DNA of 44,284 nt from Gammaproteobacteria bacterium (lineage in GTDB: Bacteria; Pseudomonadota; Gammaproteobacteria; Burkholderiales; Rhodocyclaceae), in contig JAHJVE010000022.1 in NCBI GenBank assembly GCA_018828385.1, forward strand, positions 1 to 44,284, read 5' to 3'. Below, in pieces: positions 1 to 9,540 of this stretch (positions are counted from its first letter, which is position 1; every line of letters starts with the position of its first letter). Made by a program: the position numbers and the translations under genes. The notes under the pieces are model-generated. The model ran no database searches. It was not told the origin of the DNA and was given only the letters and a program-made list of their open reading frames with translations.

Positions 1-140
1 AGATGGTGATGCCTGGCGACAACATCGCCATGACCATCAAGCTGATCGCACCGATCGCCATGGAAGAGGGTCTGCGCTTCGCTATCCGTGAAGGCGGTCG
101 TACCGTCGGCGCCGGCGTCGTCGCCAAGATCATCGAGTAA
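1..140 (+). CDS. tuf: Elongation factor Tu, C-terminal fragment
   Basis: This is the last 46 complete codons of EF-Tu, the GTPase that delivers aminoacyl-tRNA to the ribosome; the gene begins before the window. The visible residues (MVMPGDN, then [15 protein letters not shown] and VGAGVVAKI before the stop) are the conserved end of the C-terminal beta-barrel domain that contacts tRNA. The stop is TAA at 138-140. It lies 61 bases upstream of rpsJ, the usual str-S10 junction of proteobacteria. Confidence 0.97.
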   Translation, partial: MVMPGDNIAMTIKLIAPIAMEEGLRFAIREGGRTVGAGVVAKIIE

Positions 141-158
141 TTTGTTCTTTTAAAATCC

Positions 159-180
159 GGGGTGAGGTTCGCTTTACCCC
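159..180 (+). promoter_or_regulatory. UUCG-capped hairpin in the tuf-rpsJ spacer
   Basis: A 9-bp stem (GGGGTGAGG pairing with CTTTACCCC, including G-U pairs) is closed by a TTCG tetraloop and ends 21 bases before the rpsJ start. No T-tract follows, so it is not a standard terminator. It could be a processing or pausing element, or part of an S10 leader; its function is inferred. Confidence 0.45.
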
Positions 181-201
181 ATCGCTCTTTGGAAGCCAAA
201 C

Positions 202-513
202 ATGCAAAACCAGAAAATCCGTATCCGTCTCAAGGCCTTCGACTATCGTCTGATCGATCAATCCGCTCAGGAAATCGTCGAAACCGCCAAGCGTACCGGT
301 GCGGTTGTTCGCGGTCCCGTGCCGTTGCCAACTCGCAAACAGCGCTTTGACATCCTGCGTTCGCCGCACGTCAACAAGGCTTCCCGTGATCAGCTGGAAA
401 TTCGTACCCATCTGCGTCTGATGGATATCGTTGATCCGACTGACAAGACCGTTGATGCGCTGATGAAGCTGGATCTACCAGCTGGCGTGGACGTCGAAAT
501 CAAGTTGCAGTAA
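202..513 (+). CDS. rpsJ: 30S ribosomal protein S10
   Basis: This 103-residue protein matches the normal S10 length. S10 sits in the 30S head and also pairs with NusB in transcription antitermination. The start [19 protein letters not shown] and the motif GPVPLPTRK are diagnostic. It is the first gene of the S10 operon. A possible promoter for the next gene overlaps its last codons (TTGCAG at 505-510). Confidence 0.98.
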   Translation: MQNQKIRIRLKAFDYRLIDQSAQEIVETAKRTGAVVRGPVPLPTRKQRFDILRSPHVNKASRDQLEIRTHLRLMDIVDPTDKTVDALMKLDLPAGVDVEIKLQ

Positions 514-537
514 TAAGGGTTAGCGGATATAATCCGC
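505..537 (+). promoter_or_regulatory. Candidate promoter with TATAAT inside a dyad, upstream of rplC
   Basis: TTGCAG (505-510) and a perfect TATAAT (528-533) are separated by exactly 17 bases. The -10 box lies in the dyad GCGGAT-ATA-ATCCGC (523-537). An internal promoter for rplC is inferred from spacing and sequence; the -35 box matches consensus at only three positions. The same design recurs before rplN. Confidence 0.45.
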
Positions 538-622
538 GCCTTTCGGGGGTGGCCGGCGACGGTTGCCCGTTTGTTGTTTTACATCGACCGGCCAATCGCA
601 GCCGGCGATGAGGAGAATAACC

Positions 623-1261
623 ATGAGTCTAGGCCTTGTTGGTCGCAAGGTTGGCATGACTCGCATTTTTGCCGAGGATGGTGCGTCCATTCCGGTAACT
701 GTGCTTGACGTGTCTAACAACCGAGTGACCCAAGTAAAAACGCCGGAGATCGATGGCTACTCAGCCATTCAGGTCGCATTCGGCAAGCGCCGTGCCTCTC
801 GTGTTTCGAAGCCCCTTGCTGGCCATCTGGCCAAAGCGGGTGTCGAGGCCGGGCATGTGCTCAAGGAATTCCTGATCGGTGCTGATCAGCTCGCCTCTTT
901 CAAGGCGGGCGACCAGGTTGCTGTCACCATATTTGCCGAAGGGCAAAAGGTTGATGTGACCGGTAGCTCCATCGGTAAGGGTTTCCAGGGTGGTATCAAG
1001 CGCCACAATTTCAGTTCAAACCGTGCAACCCATGGTAACTCGCTGTCGCATAACGCGCCGGGTTCCATCGGTATGGCGCAGGATCCGGGTCGTGTTTTCC
1101 CGGGTAAGCGCATGGCCGGCCACATGGGCGATGTGCAATCGACCATGCAGGGACTGACGATTGTTCGCGTTGATGCCGACCGCCAGCTGTTGCTGGTTAA
1201 AGGCGCCGTTCCTGGTGCCAAGGGTTCTGACGTCGTCGTGCGTCCGGCTGTCAAGGGCTAA
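623..1261 (+). CDS. rplC: 50S ribosomal protein L3
   Basis: L3 binds 23S rRNA early in assembly and reaches towards the peptidyl-transferase centre. I chose ATG 623 because GAGGAG lies just upstream and the protein then begins [16 protein letters not shown] at 212 residues, close to the usual 209. An upstream in-frame ATG at 563 would add 20 residues that no L3 has. The [13 protein letters not shown] and SHNAPGSIG segments are typical L3. Confidence 0.97.
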   Translation: MSLGLVGRKVGMTRIFAEDGASIPVTVLDVSNNRVTQVKTPEIDGYSAIQVAFGKRRASRVSKPLAGHLAKAGVEAGHVLKEFLIGADQLASFKAGDQVAVTIFAEGQKVDVTGSSIGKGFQGGIKRHNFSSNRATHGNSLSHNAPGSIGMAQDPGRVFPGKRMAGHMGDVQSTMQGLTIVRVDADRQLLLVKGAVPGAKGSDVVVRPAVKG

Positions 1262-1270
1262 GGGGGCGAC

Positions 1271-1894
1271 ATGGAACTCAAGGTAATTAACGAACAAGGC
1301 CAGGAGTCTGCCAAGCTGCAGGCTTCCGATGTGCTGTTCGGTCGCGACTTCAATGAAGCGCTGGTTCACCAGATCGTCGTTGCCTATCAGGCCAATGCGC
1401 GTTCCGGTGACCGTCAGCAGAAGGATCGCTCCGAAGTCCGTCACACCACCACAAAGCCGTGGCGCCAAAAGGGTACGGGTCGTGCCCGTGCTGGTAGCAA
1501 TGGCAGCCCGCTGTGGCGTGGGGGCGGTCGTATTTTCCCTAATTCTCCAGAAGAGAATTTCAGCCAGAAGGTTAACAAGAAGATGTTCCGCGCCGGAATG
1601 GCTGCGATTCTCTCTGAGTTGGCTCGCCAGGACCGTCTCGTCGTCATCGACGATCTGTCCATCGACGCGCCCAAGACCAAGCTTTTCATGCAAAAGCTCA
1701 AGGATCTGGGTCTCGAAGGCAAACTTCTGGTCATCACCGACGCGCTGAGCGAGAACCTCTATCTCTCGTCGCGCAACCTGCCCAACGTTCTGGTGCTGGA
1801 AGCCCAGGAGGCCGATCCGGTTTCCCTGGTCCGCTTCCCCAAGGTCCTCGTGACCAAGAGCGCCGTGGCCAAGTTCGAGGAGATGTGGGGATGA
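1271..1894 (+). CDS. rplD: 50S ribosomal protein L4
   Basis: This 207-residue protein lines the peptide exit tunnel; in E. coli L4 also represses the S10 operon. The tunnel loop [14 protein letters not shown] is clearly present, and the later [19 protein letters not shown] stretch fits the family. Its TGA stop overlaps the ATG of rplW (ATGA), which implies translational coupling. I did not find a clear E. coli-type S10 leader upstream. Confidence 0.97.
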   Translation: MELKVINEQGQESAKLQASDVLFGRDFNEALVHQIVVAYQANARSGDRQQKDRSEVRHTTTKPWRQKGTGRARAGSNGSPLWRGGGRIFPNSPEENFSQKVNKKMFRAGMAAILSELARQDRLVVIDDLSIDAPKTKLFMQKLKDLGLEGKLLVITDALSENLYLSSRNLPNVLVLEAQEADPVSLVRFPKVLVTKSAVAKFEEMWG

Positions 1895-2193
1895 ATCAAG
1901 AGCGTCTGATGCAGGTGCTGCTTGCACCGCAAATCTCCGAGAAGGCTACCTACGTTGCTGACAAGCACAATCAGGTGATCTTCCGCGTCGCTTCCGATGC
2001 CACCAAGCCGGAAATCAAGGCTGCCGTTGAGCTGCTGTTCAAGGTTGAAGTCGGTGCCGTCCAGGTCGCCAACGTCAAGGGCAAGGTCAAGCGTTTCAAG
2101 GGGGCGGTCGGTCGTCGCAAGGGTTGGAAGAAAGCCTACGTGAGTCTTAAGCCGGGCCAGGAACTGAATTTTGTTGAAGGGGGGAATGCGTAA
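1891..2193 (+). CDS. rplW: 50S ribosomal protein L23
   Basis: L23 sits at the exit-tunnel mouth and docks trigger factor and SRP. I chose ATG 1891, giving 100 residues ([20 protein letters not shown]), because GAGGAG lies at a sensible distance and the ATG overlaps the rplD stop. An in-frame GTG at 1885 would place the Shine-Dalgarno sequence too close. The stop overlaps the rplB start (TAATG). Confidence 0.96.
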   Translation: MNQERLMQVLLAPQISEKATYVADKHNQVIFRVASDATKPEIKAAVELLFKVEVGAVQVANVKGKVKRFKGAVGRRKGWKKAYVSLKPGQELNFVEGGNA

Positions 2194-3020
2194 TGGCACT
2201 CGTTAAAGTCAAGCCGACTTCCCCGGGGCGTCGTGCCGTTGTTCAGGTGGTTAATCCCAACCTGCACAAGGGTAAACCGTTCGCCCCGCTGGTTGAAGCC
2301 AAGTCTGGCAACGCCGGTCGCAACAACAATGGCCGCATCACCGTTCGCCATCAGGGCGGCGGTCACAAGCAGGCTTACCGCGTCATCGATTTCAAGCGCG
2401 ACAAGGACGGCATTCCGGCCAAGGTTGAACGCCTGGAATACGATCCGAACCGTACGGCGAATATTGCACTGCTGTGCTACGCCGACGGTGAGCGTCGCTA
2501 CATCATTGCCAACAAAGGCATGGTGGTTGGTCAGCCGATCATGAGCGGCTCGGAAGCGCCGATCAAGTCGGGCAATGCTCTGCCGATCCGCAATATCCCG
2601 GTTGGTACGACCATTTGCTGTGTTGAGATGCTGCCTGGCAAGGGCGCGCAAATCGCCCGTTCCGCCGGTACCTCCGTCCAGCTGCTGGCCCGTGAAGGTT
2701 CGTATGCCCAGATCCGCCTCCGCTCCGGCGAAGTGCGTCGCGTGCATGTCGAATGTCGCGCCACCATCGGTGAAGTTGGCAACGAAGAGCACAACCTGCG
2801 CAAGTTCGGCAAAGCCGGTGCTATGCGTTGGCGTGGTATTCGCCCGACCGTTCGCGGTACAGCCATGAACCCGGTTGATCACCCCCATGGTGGTGGTGAA
2901 GGCAAGACCGGCGAAGGTCGCGTGCCAGTCAATCCGTGGGGTCAGCCCACCAAGGGTTACCGCACCCGCAGCAACAAGCGCACGAACAGTATGATCGTTC
3001 AGCGCCGTCACAAGCGTTAA
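2193..3020 (+). CDS. rplB: 50S ribosomal protein L2
   Basis: This 275-residue L2 is needed for subunit association and peptidyl transfer. The C-terminal block [18 protein letters not shown], which holds the functionally important histidine of L2, is intact, followed by the basic tail [16 protein letters not shown]. It starts on the last base of the rplW stop codon, so the two are probably translationally coupled. Confidence 0.98.
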   Translation: MALVKVKPTSPGRRAVVQVVNPNLHKGKPFAPLVEAKSGNAGRNNNGRITVRHQGGGHKQAYRVIDFKRDKDGIPAKVERLEYDPNRTANIALLCYADGERRYIIANKGMVVGQPIMSGSEAPIKSGNALPIRNIPVGTTICCVEMLPGKGAQIARSAGTSVQLLAREGSYAQIRLRSGEVRRVHVECRATIGEVGNEEHNLRKFGKAGAMRWRGIRPTVRGTAMNPVDHPHGGGEGKTGEGRVPVNPWGQPTKGYRTRSNKRTNSMIVQRRHKR

Positions 3021-3030
3021 GGGGTAGGAA

Positions 3031-3306
3031 ATGGGACGTTCTCTCAAAAAGGGCCCGTTTGTTGATGCGCATCTGATCGACAAAGTCGAAGCAGTCCGCG
3101 CCACCAGCGACAAGCGCCCGATCAAGACATGGTCGCGTCGTTCGACGATCCTCCCCGAGTTCATCGGCCTGACGATTGCGGTGCATAACGGCAAGCAGCA
3201 TATTCCGGTGTTTGTTACCGAAAATATGGTCGGTCACAAGCTCGGCGAGTTCTCGCTGACCCGCACGTTCAAGGGTCACACCGCCGGCAAGAAGGCCAAG
3301 AAGTAA
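3031..3306 (+). CDS. rpsS: 30S ribosomal protein S19
   Basis: This 91-residue protein of the 30S head contacts S13 and the A-site t[33 protein letters not shown] and [13 protein letters not shown] are the standard S19 blocks. GGGGTAGG before the ATG is a good ribosome-binding site. It lies between rplB and rplV in canonical order. Confidence 0.98.
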   Translation: MGRSLKKGPFVDAHLIDKVEAVRATSDKRPIKTWSRRSTILPEFIGLTIAVHNGKQHIPVFVTENMVGHKLGEFSLTRTFKGHTAGKKAKK

Positions 3307-3315
3307 GGAGCTGAC

Positions 3316-3645
3316 ATGGAAACTCGTGCAAATTTGCGAGGCGTACGCCTCTCTGCGCAAAAGGGCCGCTTAGTTGCGGACCTTGTGCGCGGCAAGCCGG
3401 TTGGCCAGGCTCTGAACATCCTGGCTTTCTGCCCCAAAAAGGGCGCAGGTATCGTCAAGAAAGTGCTGGAGTCGGCAATCGCCAACGCTGAGCACAACGA
3501 TGGTGCTGATATCGACGAACTGACGGTGAAAACTATCTACGTCGAAAAAGGCATGGTGCTCAAGCGCTTTACGGCGCGCGCCAAGGGTCGTGGCAATCGG
3601 ATCGTCAAGCCGACCTGCCATATCTATCTGACCGTTGGTAACTAA
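3316..3645 (+). CDS. rplV: 50S ribosomal protein L22
   Basis: This 109-residue L22 has a beta-hairpin that reaches into the exit tunnel and forms its constriction with L4. The N-terminal [20 protein letters not shown] and the loop [17 protein letters not shown] are family hallmarks; changes in that loop affect macrolide response in other bacteria. It is preceded by AAGGAG and has normal length. Confidence 0.97.
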   Translation: METRANLRGVRLSAQKGRLVADLVRGKPVGQALNILAFCPKKGAGIVKKVLESAIANAEHNDGADIDELTVKTIYVEKGMVLKRFTARAKGRGNRIVKPTCHIYLTVGN

Positions 3646-3654
3646 GGAAGAGCC

Positions 3655-4434
3655 ATGGGACAGAAAATTCATCCGACTGGCTTCCGCCTGGCAGTCACCA
3701 AGAACTGGGGTTCGCGCTGGTATGCCAACAGCAAGGATTTCCCGGGTATGCTCAACGAAGACATCAAGGTTCGTGAGTATCTCAAGCGCAAGCTGGCGCA
3801 CGCCTCCGTTGGTCGTGTGCTGATCGAGCGTCCGGCCAAGAACGCCCGTGTCACCATCTACTCGGCTCGTCCGGGTGTGGTCATTGGCAAGAAGGGCGAA
3901 GACATCGAACAACTGCGTACGGATCTTCAGCGCATCATGGGCGTTCCCGTCCATGTCTCGATCGAAGAGATCCGCAAGCCGGAAATTGATGCGCAACTGA
4001 TCGCTGATTCGATTGCCCAGCAACTCGAAAAGCGCATCATGTTCCGCCGTGCCATGAAGCGCGCGATGCAAAACGCCATGCGTCTAGGTGCCCAAGGCAT
4101 CAAGGTGATGAGTGCTGGTCGTCTGAATGGTGCTGAAATCGCTCGAAGCGAATGGTATCGCGAAGGCCGCGTGCCGCTCCATACCCTGCGCGCCGACATC
4201 GATTACGCCACCTCGGAAGCACTGACCACCTACGGCATTATCGGGATCAAGGTCTGGGTTTACAAGGGTGACATGCTGGATCGCAATGAGCAGCCGGAAG
4301 TTGTTGAGCCGGTGGCCGACGATCGTCGTCCGCGTCGTGCACCGGGTAAGCCGGAAGGCGACAAGCCGCGTACCCGTACCGTCAAGAAGGTTGATGGCGC
4401 TGGCGCTCCGGGCGTAAGAAAGGCAGGTGCTTAA
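3655..4434 (+). CDS. rpsC: 30S ribosomal protein S3
   Basis: S3 helps form the mRNA entry channel. The KH domain is visible, with its GXXG loop in [14 protein letters not shown]. At 259 residues it is longer than the 233-residue E. coli protein because of a basic, proline-rich tail after about residue 215 ([16 protein letters not shown] onward). Such extensions are common in betaproteobacteria. The stop lies one base before the rplP ATG. Confidence 0.97.
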   Translation: MGQKIHPTGFRLAVTKNWGSRWYANSKDFPGMLNEDIKVREYLKRKLAHASVGRVLIERPAKNARVTIYSARPGVVIGKKGEDIEQLRTDLQRIMGVPVHVSIEEIRKPEIDAQLIADSIAQQLEKRIMFRRAMKRAMQNAMRLGAQGIKVMSAGRLNGAEIARSEWYREGRVPLHTLRADIDYATSEALTTYGIIGIKVWVYKGDMLDRNEQPEVVEPVADDRRPRRAPGKPEGDKPRTRTVKKVDGAGAPGVRKAGA

Positions 4435-4435
4435 C

Positions 4436-4849
4436 ATGCTGCAACCAAATCGCCGCAAGTTCCGCAAGGAACACAAGGGGCGCAACGAAGGTCTGGCTAC
4501 CCGCGGCACAAAAGTGTCGTTCGGTGAGTGGGGCCTCAAGGCAACCGGTCGTGGCCGCCTGACGGCGCGTCAGATTGAAGCTGCTCGTCGTGCCATGACG
4601 CGTCACATCAAGCGTGGCGGTCGCATCTGGATCCGTATCTTCCCGGACAAGCCGATTTCCAAGAAGCCGGCCGAAGTTCGTATGGGTAACGGTAAGGGTA
4701 ACCCGGAGTACTGGGTCGCTGAGATCCAGCCGGGCAAAGTGCTCTATGAGATGGATGGTGTCAATGAGGCTCTGGCGCGCGAAGCATTTGCTCTCGCTGC
4801 CGCCAAGTTGCCGATTGCTACCACCTTCGTGACTCGTCATCTGGGGTAA
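4436..4849 (+). CDS. rplP: 50S ribosomal protein L16
   Basis: L16 organises the A-site region of the 50S subunit. ATG 4436 gives 137 residues starting [16 protein letters not shown], the canonical N-terminus; the in-frame GTG at 4427 lies inside rpsC and is not needed. [21 protein letters not shown] and [12 protein letters not shown] segments are diagnostic. Confidence 0.97.
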   Translation: MLQPNRRKFRKEHKGRNEGLATRGTKVSFGEWGLKATGRGRLTARQIEAARRAMTRHIKRGGRIWIRIFPDKPISKKPAEVRMGNGKGNPEYWVAEIQPGKVLYEMDGVNEALAREAFALAAAKLPIATTFVTRHLG

Positions 4850-4851
4850 TC

Positions 4852-5046
4852 ATGAAAGCTAGTGAATTGAGAACCAAGAGTGTGGACGAGCTCAACAAGG
4901 AATTGCTGGACCTGTTGAGGGCCCAGTTCGGTATGCGTATGCAGCTCGCTACCCAGCAGCTGTCCAATACCAGCCAAATGTCCAAGGTGCGTCGCGACAT
5001 CGCTCGCGTTCGTACGCTTATCCGTGAAAAGGCGGTGCAGCAATGA
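4852..5046 (+). CDS. rpmC: 50S ribosomal protein L29
   Basis: This 64-residue helical-hairpin protein lies at the exit-tunnel rim next to L23. It begins [18 protein letters not shown] and ends with the [16 protein letters not shown] helix. It starts two bases after the rplP stop, and its stop overlaps the rpsQ ATG (ATGA). Confidence 0.97.
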   Translation: MKASELRTKSVDELNKELLDLLRAQFGMRMQLATQQLSNTSQMSKVRRDIARVRTLIREKAVQQ

Positions 5047-5309
5047 GCGAAACCACCAGTATCAAACGTACTCTTGTCGGTCGTGTTGTCAGCGACAAGA
5101 TGGAAAAGACGGTTACCGTCCTCGTCGAACGCAAGGTCAAGCACCCCATGTACGGCAAGGTGATGGTTCGTTCGAAGAAATATCATGCCCATAACGAGGG
5201 CAACTCGGCCAAGGCTGGTGATCTCGTCGAGATCGTCGAAACCCGTCCGGTTTCGCGTACCAAGACCTGGGCAGTGACGAGTGTTCTTGAGAAGGCGATC
5301 GTTGTATAA
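5043..5309 (+). CDS. rpsQ: 30S ribosomal protein S17
   Basis: This 88-residue OB-fold protein binds 16S r[23 protein letters not shown] and the segment [18 protein letters not shown] identify S17. It is the last gene of the classical S10 operon, and here it is directly followed by a terminator-like hairpin. Confidence 0.97.
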   Translation: MSETTSIKRTLVGRVVSDKMEKTVTVLVERKVKHPMYGKVMVRSKKYHAHNEGNSAKAGDLVEIVETRPVSRTKTWAVTSVLEKAIVV

Positions 5310-5328
5310 CGAAAGTTTCTTAAAATGC

Positions 5329-5358
5329 TTGCGCAGTCTTGAAAGAAGCCGGTATAAT
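5329..5358 (+). promoter_or_regulatory. Candidate spc operon promoter whose -10 lies in a terminator loop
   Basis: TTGCGC (5329-5334), an 18-base spacer and a perfect TATAAT (5353-5358) precede rplN. The TATAAT is the six-base loop of the hairpin at 5342-5372. This is the position of the spc promoter in E. coli. The call is inferred from sequence alone. Confidence 0.5.
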
Positions 5359-5372
5359 CCGGCTTCTTTTTT
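5342..5372 (+). terminator. Intrinsic terminator or attenuator after rpsQ
   Basis: A stem of at least 10 perfect base pairs (AAGAAGCCGG with CCGGCTTCTT) encloses the loop TATAAT and runs into six T residues. It marks the S10/spc boundary. It probably stops only part of the transcription, since spc genes follow at once. Confidence 0.75.
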
Positions 5373-5407
5373 GCAGCCCTCGTCCTGAGGGTTTGCGAAG
5401 TTGTCTA

Positions 5408-5421
5408 ACCCGTACGGGTTC
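5408..5421. repeat. 14-bp palindrome in the rplN leader
   Basis: AACCCGTACGGGTT is perfectly self-complementary and lies about 40 bases before the rplN start. It may fold in the spc mRNA leader or bind a protein; nothing in the sequence decides this. Confidence 0.35.
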
Positions 5422-5463
5422 CAAGACTGACCGCGCAAGCGGATTAAGTTGGAGTTAATTTAA

Positions 5464-5832
5464 ATGATTCAGATGCAGACGACTCTGGATGTCGCCGATA
5501 ACACCGGCGCACGTTCAGTAATGTGTATCAAAGTGCTTGGTGGATCCAGGCGCCGCTATGCTGGCATTGGTGACATCATCAAGGTCAGCATCAAGGATGC
5601 TGCGCCGCGTGGCCGCGTAAAAAAAGGTGATGTCTACAATGCTGTGGTGGTTCGCACCGCCAAGGGTGTTCGTCGTCCCGATGGTTCGCTGGTTCGCTTT
5701 GATGGCAACGCCGCCGTTCTTCTTAACAACAAGCTCGAGCCGATCGGCACGCGCATCTTTGGCCCGGTAACTCGCGAACTGCGTACCGAGCGCTTTATGA
5801 AGATCGTGTCCCTGGCTCCTGAAGTGCTGTAA
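5464..5832 (+). CDS. rplN: 50S ribosomal protein L14
   Basis: This 122-residue L14 forms part of the intersubunit bridge and is the binding site of the silencing factor Rsf[21 protein letters not shown] and the [20 protein letters not shown] block are canonical. It is the first gene of the spc-type operon, with GGAG and an AT-rich spacer before the ATG. Confidence 0.98.
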   Translation: MIQMQTTLDVADNTGARSVMCIKVLGGSRRRYAGIGDIIKVSIKDAAPRGRVKKGDVYNAVVVRTAKGVRRPDGSLVRFDGNAAVLLNNKLEPIGTRIFGPVTRELRTERFMKIVSLAPEVL

Positions 5833-5841
5833 GGACTGGCC

Positions 5842-6159
5842 ATGGAAAAGATTCGTAAAGGCGACGAAATCGTCGTAATTACCGGTAAAGACAAAGGCAA
5901 GCGCGGTACCGTGCTCCGTCGTGTCGATGATGAGCACGTGCTCGTCGAGGGTGTCAACCGTGCCAAGAAGCACGTCAAGCCGAATCCTGTAAAAGGTGTG
6001 GCGGGGGGCATCGTTGATAAGGACATGCCGATTCATATCTCCAATGTTGCGCTGTTCAATCCGGCGACCAAGAGGGCCGACCGTGTCGGCATCAAGGCGC
6101 TCGAGGATGGCCGCAAGGTTCGCGTGTTCAAGTCGAGCGGCGAACTGGTGAACGCATAA
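5842..6159 (+). CDS. rplX: 50S ribosomal protein L24
   Basis: This 105-residue protein is one of the first to bind 23S rRNA. It has the KOW motif near the N-terminus ([19 protein letters not shown]) and the later [17 protein letters not shown] stretch. It sits nine bases after rplN and nine before rplE. Confidence 0.97.
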   Translation: MEKIRKGDEIVVITGKDKGKRGTVLRRVDDEHVLVEGVNRAKKHVKPNPVKGVAGGIVDKDMPIHISNVALFNPATKRADRVGIKALEDGRKVRVFKSSGELVNA

Positions 6160-6168
6160 GGAGTGGTC

Positions 6169-6708
6169 ATGGCGCGTTTGCAAGAGTTTTACAAAGAAAC
6201 CGTTGTTGCTGATCTGAGCAAGCAATTTGGTTACAAGTCCGTGATGGAAGTCCCGCGCATCACCAAGATCACCTTGAACATGGGTGTCGGTGAGGCGGTG
6301 GCTGACAAGAAGGTTCTCGAGAACGCCGTTGGCGACATGCAGAAGATTGCAGGTCAGAAGCCGGTGACGACCAAGGCCCGCAAGTCTATTGCCGGCTTCA
6401 AGATTCGTGACGGTTACCCGATCGGCTGTATGGTCACGCTACGTGGCCCTCGCATGTTCGAGTTCCTCGATCGTCTGGTCACCGTTGCGCTGCCGCGTGT
6501 TCGCGACTTCCGTGGGGTTTCTGGCAAGGGTTTTGATGGCCAGGGCAACTACAACATGGGTGTCAAAGAGCAGATCATTTTCCCGGAAATCGAGTACGAC
6601 AAGATCGATGCTCTGCGGGGTATGAACATCAGCATCACCACGACCGCGAAATCCGACGCAGAAGCCAAGGCTCTGTTGGCGGCGTTCAAGTTCCCGTTCA
6701 AGAATTGA
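6169..6708 (+). CDS. rplE: 50S ribosomal protein L5
   Basis: L5 binds 5S rRNA and contacts P-site tRNA. ATG 6169 gives exactly 179 residues, as in E. coli, starting [13 protein letters not shown] with AAGGAG upstream; a GTG six bases earlier is less likely. [19 protein letters not shown] and the C-terminal [15 protein letters not shown] are typical. Confidence 0.97.
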   Translation: MARLQEFYKETVVADLSKQFGYKSVMEVPRITKITLNMGVGEAVADKKVLENAVGDMQKIAGQKPVTTKARKSIAGFKIRDGYPIGCMVTLRGPRMFEFLDRLVTVALPRVRDFRGVSGKGFDGQGNYNMGVKEQIIFPEIEYDKIDALRGMNISITTTAKSDAEAKALLAAFKFPFKN

Positions 6709-6715
6709 GGCAATC

Positions 6716-7021
6716 ATGGCAAAACTTGCTCTGATCAACCGTGAAGAAAAGCGCCGCAAGCTTGTGGCTCAGTACGCCAAGAAGCGTGCTGCCCTCGAGG
6801 CGATTTTCAATAACACGAGCCTGTCTGACGATGAGCGTTACGCTGCCCGTCTGAAGTTTCAGGCCCTGCCGCGCAATTCGAGCCCGTCTCGTCTGCGCAA
6901 CCGCTGCCAGCTGACCGGTCGTCCGCGTGGTGTTTTCCGTAAGTTCGGTCTGTGCCGTCACAAGATCCGCGAACTGGCCTTCAATGGCGAAGTTCCGGGT
7001 GTTGTTAAAGCCAGCTGGTAA
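6716..7021 (+). CDS. rpsN: 30S ribosomal protein S14
   Basis: This 101-residue S14 is the long form without the zinc-binding cysteine pairs (only single cysteines in [12 protein letters not shown] and [11 protein letters not shown]). It belongs to the 30S head. The C-terminus GVVKASW is canonical. Being the zinc-free form, it would not need replacement under zinc limitation. Confidence 0.97.
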   Translation: MAKLALINREEKRRKLVAQYAKKRAALEAIFNNTSLSDDERYAARLKFQALPRNSSPSRLRNRCQLTGRPRGVFRKFGLCRHKIRELAFNGEVPGVVKASW

Positions 7022-7036
7022 AAAGGAGATTCAGAA

Positions 7037-7432
7037 ATGGCTATGAGCGATCCGATCGCGGACATGCTGACTCGCATCCGCAACGCCCAGCTCGCCGAAA
7101 AGGCGTCTGTCTCCATGCCCTCGTCCAAAGTCAAGGTGGCAATTGCTGCCGTGCTCAAGGATGAAGGTTACGTTGATGATTTCGCAGTTCGTCAGGCTGA
7201 TGGTAAGCCGACTCTCGATATAGCACTCAAGTATTACGCCGGTCGTCCGGTCATTGAGCGCATCGAGCGTGTCTCCAAGCCCGGCCTGCGTATCTACAAG
7301 GGTTGCGAAGACATTCCTCGCGTCATGAACGGTCTGGGCGTCGCCATCGTGTCGACCCCTAAGGGCGTCATGACTGATCGCAAAGCTCGCGCCAGCAAGG
7401 TCGGCGGCGAAGTTCTTTGCATCGTGGCATAA
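7037..7432 (+). CDS. rpsH: 30S ribosomal protein S8
   Basis: This 131-residue protein binds helix 21 of 16S rRNA; in E. coli S8 represses the spc operon. [24 protein letters not shown] and the end [19 protein letters not shown] are diagnostic. AAGGAG lies upstream of ATG 7037, although the ATG two codons later is also possible. Confidence 0.97.
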   Translation: MAMSDPIADMLTRIRNAQLAEKASVSMPSSKVKVAIAAVLKDEGYVDDFAVRQADGKPTLDIALKYYAGRPVIERIERVSKPGLRIYKGCEDIPRVMNGLGVAIVSTPKGVMTDRKARASKVGGEVLCIVA

Positions 7433-7442
7433 GGGGATATCG

Positions 7443-7973
7443 ATGTCTCGTATTGGTAAAAATCCCATCGTTCTGCCGGCTGGCGTTGAAGTTTCGGTTG
7501 GTGCGGACATTACCGTCAAGGGCCCGCTGGGTACCTTGAAGGCAATTACGCATCCGTCCGTGACGATTTCCGTCGAAGGTCAGAACGTCCAGGTTTCCAA
7601 GGTTGAAGGCGCTGCTAATGCAGCGGCCATGTGGGGCACCATGCGTGCCAACATCAACAACATGGTTACTGGTGTTTCCAAGGGTTTCGAGCGCAAGCTC
7701 CAGTTGGTCGGCGTGGGTTACCGCGCCCAGGCTCAGGGTGATGTCCTGAATCTGTCGTTGGGCTTTTCCCACCCCGTTGCGCACAAGATGCCGGCTGGTG
7801 TGAAGGTGGAATGTCCGACCCAGACCGAAATCCTGATCAAGGGGGCCGACAAGCAACAGGTTGGCCAGGTCGCTGCCGAAGTTCGTGCATATCGCAAGCC
7901 GGAGCCCTACAAGGGCAAAGGCGTTCGATACTCGGACGAAGTGGTGGTTATCAAGGAAACCAAGAAGAAGTAA
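7443..7973 (+). CDS. rplF: 50S ribosomal protein L6
   Basis: This 176-residue protein lies near the GTPase-associated centre. [17 protein letters not shown], the internal [19 protein letters not shown] and the end [17 protein letters not shown] are the two repeats of the L6 fold. Length is normal. Confidence 0.98.
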   Translation: MSRIGKNPIVLPAGVEVSVGADITVKGPLGTLKAITHPSVTISVEGQNVQVSKVEGAANAAAMWGTMRANINNMVTGVSKGFERKLQLVGVGYRAQAQGDVLNLSLGFSHPVAHKMPAGVKVECPTQTEILIKGADKQQVGQVAAEVRAYRKPEPYKGKGVRYSDEVVVIKETKKK

Positions 7974-7982
7974 GGGTGGCAT

Positions 7983-8339
7983 ATGTTTAATAAGAAACAA
8001 GCGCGTCTGCGCCGTTCCCGCCAAACCCGGGCCAAAATCGCCGAACTCAAGGCTGTGCGTCTGTGCGTCAATCGCACGAACCAGCACATCTATGCCCAGA
8101 TCATCTCGCCCTGTGGCGGCAAGGTCTTGGCTTCGGCTTCCACGCTGGACAAGGATGTTCGTAATGACGTCCCGAACGGCGGTAACAAGGCTGCTGCCAC
8201 TTCGGTGGGCAAGCTGATTGCCGAGCGCGCCAAGGCTGCCGGCATTGAGCAAGTGGCTTTCGATCGTTCCGGTCTTCAGTACCACGGGCGGGTTCAGGCG
8301 CTGGCGGAAGCTGCGCGTGAAGCCGGTCTGAAGTTCTGA
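7983..8339 (+). CDS. rplR: 50S ribosomal protein L18
   Basis: This 118-residue L18 joins 5S rRNA to the central protuberance with L5. It has a basic N-terminus ([16 protein letters not shown]), [13 protein letters not shown] in the middle and a C-terminal [20 protein letters not shown]. It follows L6 in the standard order. Confidence 0.97.
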   Translation: MFNKKQARLRRSRQTRAKIAELKAVRLCVNRTNQHIYAQIISPCGGKVLASASTLDKDVRNDVPNGGNKAAATSVGKLIAERAKAAGIEQVAFDRSGLQYHGRVQALAEAAREAGLKF

Positions 8340-8365
8340 TCGCAGCGAAAGGATAAGGTTAGAAA

Positions 8366-8893
8366 ATGGCTAAACCTGAAAGAAACAAGAAGCCGCAGCA
8401 AGCTGAAGAGCGTGATGACGGCATGCGCGAAAAGATGGTCGCGGTCAATCGCGTTACCAAGGTGGTTAAGGGCGGCCGGATTCTCGGTTTTGCTGCCTTG
8501 ACCGTTGTTGGTGACGGCGATGGCGGCATCGGCATGGGCAAGGGCAAGTCCCGCGAAGTGCCTGTGGCCGCTCAGAAGGCAATGGAAGAGGCGCGTCGCA
8601 AGATGGCCAAGGTCAGCCTGAAGAACGGCACGGTGCATCACACCGTTATGGGCCGTCATGGCGCTACGACCGTGATGATCCAGCCGGCACCGGAAGGCAC
8701 GGGCATCATCGCCGGCGGCGCCATGCGCGCTGTCTTCGAAGTTGTAGGTGTGACCAACGTGGTGGCCAAGGCTCACGGCTCGACCAATCCTTACAACATC
8801 GTGCGTGCCACCATCGACGGTCTGTCGAAGGTCAACACGCCGTCGGAAATTGCCGCCAAGCGTGGCCTTCCGATTGAACGGGTTCTGGGGTAA
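8366..8893 (+). CDS. rpsE: 30S ribosomal protein S5
   Basis: This 175-residue protein helps ribosome fidelity and the mRNA entry helicase site. The N-terminus has the usual variable extension, then [17 protein letters not shown] and [20 protein letters not shown]. The C-terminal half contains [22 protein letters not shown] precedes the ATG. Confidence 0.97.
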   Translation: MAKPERNKKPQQAEERDDGMREKMVAVNRVTKVVKGGRILGFAALTVVGDGDGGIGMGKGKSREVPVAAQKAMEEARRKMAKVSLKNGTVHHTVMGRHGATTVMIQPAPEGTGIIAGGAMRAVFEVVGVTNVVAKAHGSTNPYNIVRATIDGLSKVNTPSEIAAKRGLPIERVLG

Positions 8894-8896
8894 GTC

Positions 8897-9079
8897 ATGG
8901 CTGACAAGAAAATCACAGTGAAGCTCGTCAAGAGCATCATCGGCACCAAGCAGGACCACCGCGCCACCGTACGCGGCTTGGGTCTGCGCAAGCTGAACAG
9001 CACATCTGAACTGGTTGATACGCCGTGCGTTCGCGGCATGATCCAGAAGGTTCAGTATCTCGTCAAGGTTGAGGGTTAA
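8897..9079 (+). CDS. rpmD: 50S ribosomal protein L30
   Basis: This 60-residue protein has the ferredoxin-like L30 fold. [20 protein letters not shown] followed by [18 protein letters not shown] is typical. It starts three bases after the rpsE stop and lies immediately before rplO. Confidence 0.97.
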   Translation: MADKKITVKLVKSIIGTKQDHRATVRGLGLRKLNSTSELVDTPCVRGMIQKVQYLVKVEG

Positions 9080-9082
9080 CCC

Positions 9083-9520
9083 ATGCGTCTGAATACCATC
9101 AAGCCGGGTGACGGCTCCAAGAAGGCTGCCAAGCGAGTCGGTCGTGGCATCGGTTCCGGCCTGGGCAAGACTTGCGGTCGCGGCCACAAGGGTCAGAAGT
9201 CCCGTTCCGGCGGATTTCACAAGGTAGGCTTTGAGGGCGGTCAAATGCCTTTGCAGCGTCGCCTGCCGAAGCGTGGCTTCAATTCGATGACGCGTGCCCG
9301 TAACTACGAAGTGCGCCTGACCGATCTCGAGCGTCTGCCGGTTGAAGAGATTGATCTCCTCGCCCTGCAGGTCGCCGGTATCGTTCCGGGAGATGCTCTC
9401 TCCGCCAAGGTTATCCTGTCGGGCGCCATCGCCCGCAAGGTTGTCCTCAAGGGCGTGGGCGCTACCAAGGGTGCCAAGGCTGCTATCGAAGCCGCCGGCG
9501 GCTCGGTCGTCGCTGAGTAA
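9083..9520 (+). CDS. rplO: 50S ribosomal protein L15
   Basis: This 145-residue late-assembly protein has the long basic N-terminal extension with [20 protein letters not shown] and [20 protein letters not shown], followed by a compact C-terminal domain. It is the last ribosomal gene before secY. Confidence 0.97.
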   Translation: MRLNTIKPGDGSKKAAKRVGRGIGSGLGKTCGRGHKGQKSRSGGFHKVGFEGGQMPLQRRLPKRGFNSMTRARNYEVRLTDLERLPVEEIDLLALQVAGIVPGDALSAKVILSGAIARKVVLKGVGATKGAKAAIEAAGGSVVAE

Positions 9521-9540
9521 GACAGGGAAAGGTTAGAACG

